The notes under the pieces were generated by a model. That model searched no databases, was not told the DNA's origin, and worked only from the letters and a program-made list of their open reading frames with translations. Shown piece by piece: positions 62,431 through 64,000 of a stretch of 64,000 nt of DNA (positions within the stretch are counted from its first letter, which is position 1; each line of letters begins with the position of its first letter). The DNA comes from Schistosoma mansoni (lineage: Eukaryota; Platyhelminthes; Trematoda; Strigeidida; Schistosomatidae), in NCBI RefSeq assembly GCF_000237925.1, contig NW_017386057.1, positions 248,001-312,000 of the forward strand. The letters run 5' to 3'. Position numbers and translations under genes: made by a program.

Positions 62431-64000
62431 TACATCTTGCATCATACTCATTAAGCTAATCAACAAGAATAATCTGCATGTTAACAAAACATTACCTGAT
62501 AAGTTTTTAAAGCAACAAGTTAAAACAATATATACTAGTAGATTGTGTTACATTATAAACAATTAGCATATTTCAATTGTTAAAATATATTAGTGTGAGA
62601 TGAAAAAGAGAATTTTTAGTACAGATAAAATTTTTTGGTAATTTCTATATTTTATATCCTAAATGGTTGAATTGTAACACTTCTATGGTCATCAACATTC
62701 AGTAGGTATTGAAATTATTTTCTAAAAGTAAGCCATCTAATTAAAGGAATACAATGCAATCAAAATACTAATTTGAATAAGGCTTCAATACATAATTTGT
62801 CCTTGTTTCCTATTTAAATAACATAAAATGAGGTCTATAAATTACCATTGTGCGACTAACATATTTTGAGTACTTAAAAGTAACTATTTGAGTTTATACA
62901 CAAACAAACTATACATAAAACTATCAAATTTATATTGAAATCTTGAGTGTGATTGAATATTCTACAATTTCTTCTTCTTAACATTGTTAAATTAGGATCC
63001 AATAACTGACAATTTCTCTATGATGTCTAATGATTTGCCAGTTAAAATGTTTTAAAGAAAATTATATGAACAAAATACCTTCGTTATACCAAGTCAGTAT
63101 ATTGAACAGTTTTTAAAATAAATTTAATATTTTTCTGTTTATTAGGTGTTTTTGATACTGTAGAAGCAGATAATCCCTCCTAAAATAGATAGCTTTGTAA
63201 ATATTCAACTGTAATGTTGATCATCTTAGTTTTTTTATTGGACACATCACTGGTTGAATGGACTCAGTCAAGCATCCTGGTCAAATTATGTTTCAACATC
63301 TTATGGAACACATATAACAACTAATCAGCTTAGATATTATACACTATTATGCATCTGGTCATTATTCACTTGTCATTAACTTCTGTTTTTATTGGATTCA
63401 GAAGAGAGGTGGACAGCAGTAAATTCTGTGCATTCAAAACCTTTTCGATGTGATTATCAGAAATCATTGATTTGATAAGTTGTGAATATTTTTTTGTCAT
63501 TACTTGTGTCTTCTCAAAAAACAAAATTAATTAATTTAAGAGTTTGGTGAAATTTCAAGGATTTCAAAATCAATCAAGTCCTACAGTTAGATTATTATTT
63601 GAATAAAAGACATTATATTGTGACTATTGATATTTTCAGAAACTATTCAACTGATTTAGCCAATTGCAAAATAGAATTCATATAAAGGATTTGCGTAGTT
63701 TGAAATAAATTCATCTTGTATTCCTTTCATTACAATTTTTTTCACCTATCCTTTGGATAAGTATTGAATGTAGAAAAATGATATAGTTGAACAATTGATA
63801 AGCTAATGAAATACAACAATTATCCCAACAAACTCTTAATAATTTTTATCGACCATAATCTGATTAACATGTGATATGATACAGTCTTAATTAATTGGTA
63901 CATACATTGATTGATCGCTAATTAGGTATTAATATAGTGTTTGCCTAGTGTAATTGAATTCTAGTGAATAAATAAAAATAAGGTTACTGATCCGAGTAAC
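62431..64000. other. No gene recognised
   Basis: AT-rich to the window end. Nothing can be supported. Confidence 0.5.

Noticed and set aside
1-64000. CRISPR array or prokaryotic operon
   Set aside because: No regularly spaced direct repeats; spliced genes and LINE/SINE content show eukaryotic DNA.

Overview
The window is AT-rich eukaryotic DNA that reads as a trematode genome, most likely a Schistosoma blood fluke. The evidence is long introns next to a 34-nt micro-intron, tRNA-derived SINEs carrying a hammerhead-ribozyme motif (the Sm-alpha type), several RTE-clade LINE copies of the SR2 kind, CR1-like LINEs, and scattered (TA)n and (AAT)n tracts. Two 200-base runs of N (42668-42867 and 54355-54554) are assembly gaps. 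The species was not determined.

Four host genes can be supported from protein motifs and splice sites. (1) Minus strand, 14666 to 2124: an M1 zinc metallopeptidase of the leukotriene A4 hydrolase family, nine coding exons visible, 3' end not found. (2) Plus strand, 22903-24804: exosome subunit CSL4 (EXOSC1), three exons, complete. (3) Plus strand, 27162-32948: NPRL2, a GATOR1 subunit, four exons visible, first exon not found, with large in-frame expansions. (4) Minus strand, 47847 to 45883: an MNX/HB9-type homeobox gene, last two exons only. CSL4 and NPRL2 lie in tandem on one strand; there is no operon-like coupling and no shared pathway among the four.

The rest is repeat-rich. 15.5-22 kb is a LINE graveyard: a CR1-like copy with an internal endonuclease deletion, an SR2-like copy whose middle has been removed, and a second CR1-like copy. 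SR2-like 3' pieces recur at 39.6-40.8, 42.9-43.4 and 62.2-62.4 kb. A 0.53-kb retroposon occurs three times (8.8, 25.3, 33.8 kb), two copies being almost identical. Hammerhead-bearing SINEs occur throughout, densest at 41.3-43.4 and 48-53 kb. A likely solo LTR lies at 43.93-44.19 kb.

The most unusual structures are an 84-bp, 93%-identical inverted repeat enclosing about 670 bp with a hammerhead SINE in its centre (58380-59216), a perfect 28-bp palindrome (15142-15169), a 53-nt intron segment copied exactly into a (TA)n tract 1 kb away (30697-30749 and 31694-31746), and a rearranged SINE/SR2 block spanning the first assembly gap.
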